64,000 nucleotides of DNA, from assembly GCF_034120055.1 (NCBI RefSeq), contig NZ_CP139368.1, positions 3,720,001 through 3,784,000 on the forward strand. Reading direction: 5' to 3'. The notes beneath the pieces are model-generated. The model was not told the origin of the DNA, did not search any database, and worked only from the letters and a program-made list of their open reading frames with translations. The translations under genes and the position numbers were made by a program. Shown in pieces: positions 60,445-64,000 of the stretch. The stretch's first letter is position 1. Each line of letters opens with the position of its first letter. Origin of the DNA: Microbacterium rhizosphaerae. Its GTDB lineage: Bacteria > Actinomycetota > Actinomycetes > Actinomycetales > Microbacteriaceae.

Positions 60445-61316
60445 CAGCGTGCCACCTTTGCTTCCTTGAAGATGCCTCGGATGAACGGCGTGAGCATGAC
60501 GAGGATCAGGAGGATCGTGAGCACGTTGACCGCGCTGCCGAGGCCCAGCTGCTGAGCCCCGTTGGCGAACGCCACTGAGTAGACGTACAGCATGATCGAT
60601 TCGTTTCCGATGGCCTGAGCCTGCGGCGACAGCGGGATCAGGCTGTCGAAGATGCGCAGGACATCCATGATCGTGATGAGCGTCACGAACCCGAGTACGC
60701 CGCGGATCGTCGGGATGATGATGTTCCAGTGGGTCTGGATCGCGCTCGCGCCGTCGATCCTCGCGGCCTCTCTCAGCTCGGCCGGAACACCCTGAAGGCC
60801 CGCCAGGATGATCAGCATGGCGAACGGCAGCATCTGCCAGACGGTGTTGGCGATGATGAGGATCGCATTCGGAACCGGGTCCGTGAACCAGAGCACCTTG
60901 GGCCCGCCGAAGAACGCGATCACGTGATTGACCACGCCGCCGAAGTTGTCGTCGAAGAGCCAGGAGAAGGCGACGGCGCCGACCAGCTGCGGCAGGACGT
61001 ACGAGATCAGCAGGATGCCGAGCACGACGGGCCTCGAGACCGTCAGCATGTTGACCCCGGTCGCGACCAGGTAACCGAGAACGAGCAGGATCGCGACCGA
61101 GATCACCGTGATGATTACGGTGAAGAGCACCGCACGACCGAAGCGCGGGTCTGTCAGGGCCGCGGTGAAGTTGCTCAGGCCGACGAAGGTTCCGGGCGTG
61201 CCGTAATGCACGTTCTGGAGACTCCACTGGATGGTGCGGATCAGCGGCAGGACCAGGAGTCCGCCCATCACCAGCACGCTCGGCCCGATCAGCAGCCAGA
61301 ATTCGCGTGGCTTCAC
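60444..61316 (-). CDS. ABC sugar importer permease, MalF type
   Basis: 290 residues from GTG. Six helices start at FWLLIGPSVLVMGGLLVLPL; EAA loop EAARIDGASAIQTHWNIIIP. Coupled to the MalG-type gene by a one-base overlap and preceded 77 bases upstream by the binding-protein gene. No ATPase gene accompanies this importer. Confidence 0.91.
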   Translation of the reverse strand: MKPREFWLLIGPSVLVMGGLLVLPLIRTIQWSLQNVHYGTPGTFVGLSNFTAALTDPRFGRAVLFTVIITVISVAILLVLGYLVATGVNMLTVSRPVVLGILLISYVLPQLVGAVAFSWLFDDNFGGVVNHVIAFFGGPKVLWFTDPVPNAILIIANTVWQMLPFAMLIILAGLQGVPAELREAARIDGASAIQTHWNIIIPTIRGVLGFVTLITIMDVLRIFDSLIPLSPQAQAIGNESIMLYVYSVAFANGAQQLGLGSAVNVLTILLILVMLTPFIRGIFKEAKVAR

Positions 61317-61393
61317 GCCTTGTCCTCCCTCTCAACGGCTGTGGCCCAGAGCGTGCCCTGGGCCACAGCCATCACTTGCCTGTCGTGGAGACC

Positions 61394-62701
61394 TCAGCCG
61401 GCGATCTTCTCGCCGGCCGCCTGCATCTGCGTCATCCCGTCCTCGACCGAGAGCTTGCCGGTCAGCACCTGGACGAGGATCGGCTGGATCGCGTTCGTGA
61501 CATCGGCGAGGATCGGCGACACGACCGGAGGCATGGCGCCGGCGATCGAGTCGTTGGCGGCCTGCCCGTACGGCGAGTTCTTGGTGGTGACCATGCCCTC
61601 ACGAGCGGGGTAGGCGGCGGGGACCGACGCCTTCGAGGCGCGCTCGTTGACAGCGGCGGACATCATGCTGAAGAGCATGTCGTGGTTGAGCTTCGTGTTG
61701 AACGGGATCGACCATCCGTCGATGGAGGTGCGGTCGTAGAGGTACTTGGCATCCCCAGTCGCCTTCGGCGGCGCGGCGAAACCGAAGTCCTTGGACAGCT
61801 TGCTGTTCGTCGACAGAGTCAGGTCGTTCATGCGGCCCGAGAACATGATCGCCATCGCGGCCGTGCCGTTGTAGAGCTGCTGCTGCACCTTCGGCTGGTC
61901 GAACGTGGTGACCTGCGGGTCCATGTACGGGACCAGCGCACGCATCGACTCGAGCGCCTGCTTGGCCTGCGGCGTGTCGAGCGTGACCTTTCCGTCGGCC
62001 GTGACGAAGTCCTGGCCGAGCGAGTTCATGGTCGCCTCGAAGCTCGTCGTGATGTCGCCCGTGGCGAGCCACGGCAGGGCGATCGGGTGGTCCATCAGCT
62101 TCGCCGCTGTGATGGCCTTGGCCGCGCTGATCATGTCATCGAACGTCTTGGGCACGGGGAGATTGAGCTTTTTGAAGATGTCCTCGCGGTACGCCATGAC
62201 GAACATCTGCCCCTGCATCGGGATGGCGTACAGGTGCCCGTCGTAGGTCATCGCCTTGCGCATCGACTCGCTGAGGGAGCCGAGGTCGTACTTGTCCTTG
62301 TACTTGGCGTAGAGGTCATCGAGGGCCACGAGCTTCTTGTCCGTCGCGAGGCTCGGGATGACGAAGCCGTACGTCTCGATGATGTCGTAGCTGCCGGTGT
62401 CGCCGGACAGGGTCGCCGTGGTCTTGGTCACCTGGCCGCCGAAGTCGATCGGGTCGTGCTTGACCGTGACCTTCCCCTTGCTGCAGCTGGAGACCATGGT
62501 GTTGGTGAAGGGGTCGATCGCGGACGAGTTGTACGCCAGGACATTGACGGTCGTGGCGTTCGAAGGAGCTGTGTAGTCGCAGACGACTTTCGTCGCGTTG
62601 GCGTTCCCGGTGCGGCTGCCAGCGCTGCACCCGGCGAGGACGAGCAGGCCGGCCACGATGCCGGCCGTGAGGGCGAGGCCCCGGAGCTTCTTGGTAGACA
62701 T
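61394..62701 (-). CDS. ABC importer binding lipoprotein of the HisD regulon
   Basis: 435 residues. Signal peptide with lipobox VLAGC. Type 1 solute-binding features: TLSGDTGSYDIIETYGFVIP, LYAIPMQGQMFVMAYREDIF, LPWLATGDITTSFEATMNSL. No Shine-Dalgarno sequence is seen upstream; instead the LacI palindrome at 62710 begins nine bases before the ATG, so the message may be leaderless or nearly so. First gene of the importer/hydrolase operon. Confidence 0.88.
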   Translation of the reverse strand: MSTKKLRGLALTAGIVAGLLVLAGCSAGSRTGNANATKVVCDYTAPSNATTVNVLAYNSSAIDPFTNTMVSSCSKGKVTVKHDPIDFGGQVTKTTATLSGDTGSYDIIETYGFVIPSLATDKKLVALDDLYAKYKDKYDLGSLSESMRKAMTYDGHLYAIPMQGQMFVMAYREDIFKKLNLPVPKTFDDMISAAKAITAAKLMDHPIALPWLATGDITTSFEATMNSLGQDFVTADGKVTLDTPQAKQALESMRALVPYMDPQVTTFDQPKVQQQLYNGTAAMAIMFSGRMNDLTLSTNSKLSKDFGFAAPPKATGDAKYLYDRTSIDGWSIPFNTKLNHDMLFSMMSAAVNERASKASVPAAYPAREGMVTTKNSPYGQAANDSIAGAMPPVVSPILADVTNAIQPILVQVLTGKLSVEDGMTQMQAAGEKIAG

Positions 62702-62709
62702 GAGGCGAG

Positions 62710-62723
62710 CGTATACGTATGCA
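62710..62723. promoter_or_regulatory. LacI-type operator, HisD set, site 4
   Basis: CGTATACGTATGCA, two mismatches from TGCATACGTATGCA, ending nine bases before the binding-protein start codon, where it would block RNA polymerase or cover the ribosome site. Confidence 0.68.
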
Positions 62724-62951
62724 CCCTGGTAAGGGAAGCCTTACTCCAGATATTGAACAGACATCCGATCGCATCGGTCTGCGGGACGTCGACGTCGCGA
62801 CTGCATGTCGCCACGACTTACCGGCCACTTCAGGCGCAATGCCCTTCGATGAACCATGGCTCGGGGATTTCGTGCCCACTCAATCCCTGACCAGCTGCTC
62901 GCCGGCCTCGACATCCTCCCCGCTAGCAGACTGCCAACCTGAGGTGCTCAC

Positions 62952-64000
62952 GCCCTCAACCCGCGCGGCTCCGGAGATCCGACCCGGGGCTGACGGCCCG
63001 GCATGAGGCGGGCCCGGTCGAATCACGGCCTGGCCCGTCTCATCCGATCACTCACATCCGAAGCGACCCGACGGACGTCTCGTTCACGCCGACGGCGTCG
63101 CCTCCTCACCGTCCACGGAGATGACGAGGTCGGCGAACGCGCGGCGGGCGCGGATGCGGCGCGCGTTCGGCTCATCGACGGAGGCTACCCAGTCCTCGGC
63201 GTCCGCGCGGGCCTTCCCGAACGCGACGTGCCGCTCGACCAGGCGCGAGCGCCGAACGTCCGAGGGTACGTCGGCATACCAGATCTCCGCCGCGACATCT
63301 CGCACGAGCGACCAGGGTGCAGTGTCGTCGAGCAGGTAGTTCCCCTCGGTGACGATCAGCGCGCGGCCGGGCGGGATGACGCGGTCCGCGGCGATCGGCT
63401 GCTCGAGCGTGCGTTCGAACCCGGGAACATAGACGGGGTGAGATGGCTCCGCGAGAGCCCGCCGCAGCGCGGCGAGGTACCCCCATCCGTCGAACGTCTC
63501 GATCGCACCCTTCCGTTCGAGGAGTCCGAGCTCTGCAAGAGTGCGGTCGCCGAGATGGAAGCCATCCATCGGCAGCCACGCGACCGGGATGCCGCGAGCG
63601 CGCAGCGCATCCATCACGTCGAGCGCGAGCGTCGACTTGCCCGCTCCCGGCTCCCCTACGATGCCGAGGATCACGCGATCCGCCCGCGCTGCGAGCGCCG
63701 CCGCGCGATCCGCAATCGCCGTATCCAGGCTTGGCACGCTCGAACTCTACGGCGCGCCCGGGTACGGCTGCCGCATTTCCCGCTCCATCGCGCTCTCCGC
63801 GTGACGCGCATCCTGAAGCGATTCGCACACCTGCCCACGCGGCGATCGCGCGGGGATCGGCAACCCGCCGCGAAGGGAAGTCGCCTGTGACCGCCTGGCA
63901 TGCAGCATAGCGGGATGCCATCGCGGCGTTGCCGACGCGCTTTGCGGTGGTGCAGTCGGCCACGCCGGGACCGAGACGAGGTTGCCTTTGGCCAGACGTC
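62952..64000. repeat. Long direct repeat, copy 2 (to window edge)
   Basis: Near-identical to 47884-48935 in the same orientation. The left boundary is sharp: the sequence before GCCCTCAACC is unrelated to the GH32 end found at copy 1. The right boundary lies beyond the window. Confidence 0.9.
63084..63737 (-). CDS. P-loop kinase, FrcK/uridine-kinase-like (copy 2)
   Basis: 217 residues from GTG, identical to the gene at 48016-48669 except at five positions (MPSL for MRNL, Ala17 for Ser17, and GE for DG near the C-terminus). Walker A GIVGEPGAGKSTLA and all other motifs are intact, so both copies are likely functional. It lies within the long direct repeat. No fructose genes are seen beside this copy within the window. 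Confidence 0.75.
   Translation of the reverse strand: MPSLDTAIADRAAALAARADRVILGIVGEPGAGKSTLALDVMDALRARGIPVAWLPMDGFHLGDRTLAELGLLERKGAIETFDGWGYLAALRRALAEPSHPVYVPGFERTLEQPIAADRVIPPGRALIVTEGNYLLDDTAPWSLVRDVAAEIWYADVPSDVRRSRLVERHVAFGKARADAEDWVASVDEPNARRIRARRAFADLVISVDGEEATPSA

Noticed and set aside
1..64000. CRISPR array, rRNA, riboswitch or replication origin
   Set aside because: I saw no regularly spaced short repeats, rRNA segments, known riboswitch cores or DnaA-box clusters in the window.

Overview
The DNA is uniformly GC-rich, uses many GTG starts with GGAGG-type ribosome sites and 1-4 base ATGA/GTGA gene overlaps, and carries many LacI-type repressors and ABC sugar importers that lack their own ATPase. 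This fits a high-GC actinobacterium, most likely a soil or plant-associated Microbacteriaceae (Microbacterium-like). The genus is inferred from gene style only. Nearly the whole window is a chain of separately regulated carbohydrate-catabolic clusters.

Region 1 (1-17756) looks like a uronic-acid/glucuronoxylan locus. It holds a secreted CBM9-CE15 glucuronoyl-esterase-like protein (cut by the window edge), a truncated MFS transporter, an M24-like protein, a GH5 enzyme, a six-hairpin glycosidase, an ABC importer, and an operon for an oxidative uronate route: Gfo/Idh/MocA oxidoreductase, NAD-dependent epimerase/dehydratase (possible uronate dehydrogenase), KdgD, an enolase-superfamily enzyme and alpha-ketoglutarate-semialdehyde-type dehydrogenase. 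Four copies of a 14-bp operator (AGAAACCGCTTTCT) sit before its promoters, and a LacI-family gene lies among them. Region 2 (17885-19851) is a divergent MmyB-type regulator and aldo-keto reductase. Region 3 (19835-30644) is a rhamnoside locus: a GH78 rhamnosidase, an esterase, a 1682-residue GH78-GH3 fusion, an MFS transporter and a divergent LacI regulator with two CTAGC-type operators.

Region 4 (30663-49231) is divided by three direct repeats of about 83 bp, each containing the 3' end of a tRNA (serine-type) and one lying beside a dead tyrosine-recombinase fragment. The first interval (about 6 kb) carries an ABC importer, an enolase-superfamily enzyme and a FadR-like regulator. The second (about 12.5 kb) is a fructan locus: an FrcBCA-type fructose importer, a PfkB kinase, a small ABM protein and two secreted GH32 enzymes, all around a LacI gene with TGACA-NCGN-TGTCA operators, followed by a P-loop kinase of the FrcK type.

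Region 5 (49418-62723) holds two histidinol-dehydrogenase-family enzymes, a LysR regulator, a nitrilase-family amidase, a bicupin, an NTF2-like protein, an SDR, an HpcH/HpaI aldolase, an alpha/beta hydrolase and another ABC importer. A LacI gene and four operators of the form TGCATACGTATGCA link most of them into one regulon whose substrate I cannot name. A direct repeat of about 1.05 kb containing the P-loop kinase occurs at 47884 and again at 62952, bracketing this region; the second copy runs off the window.
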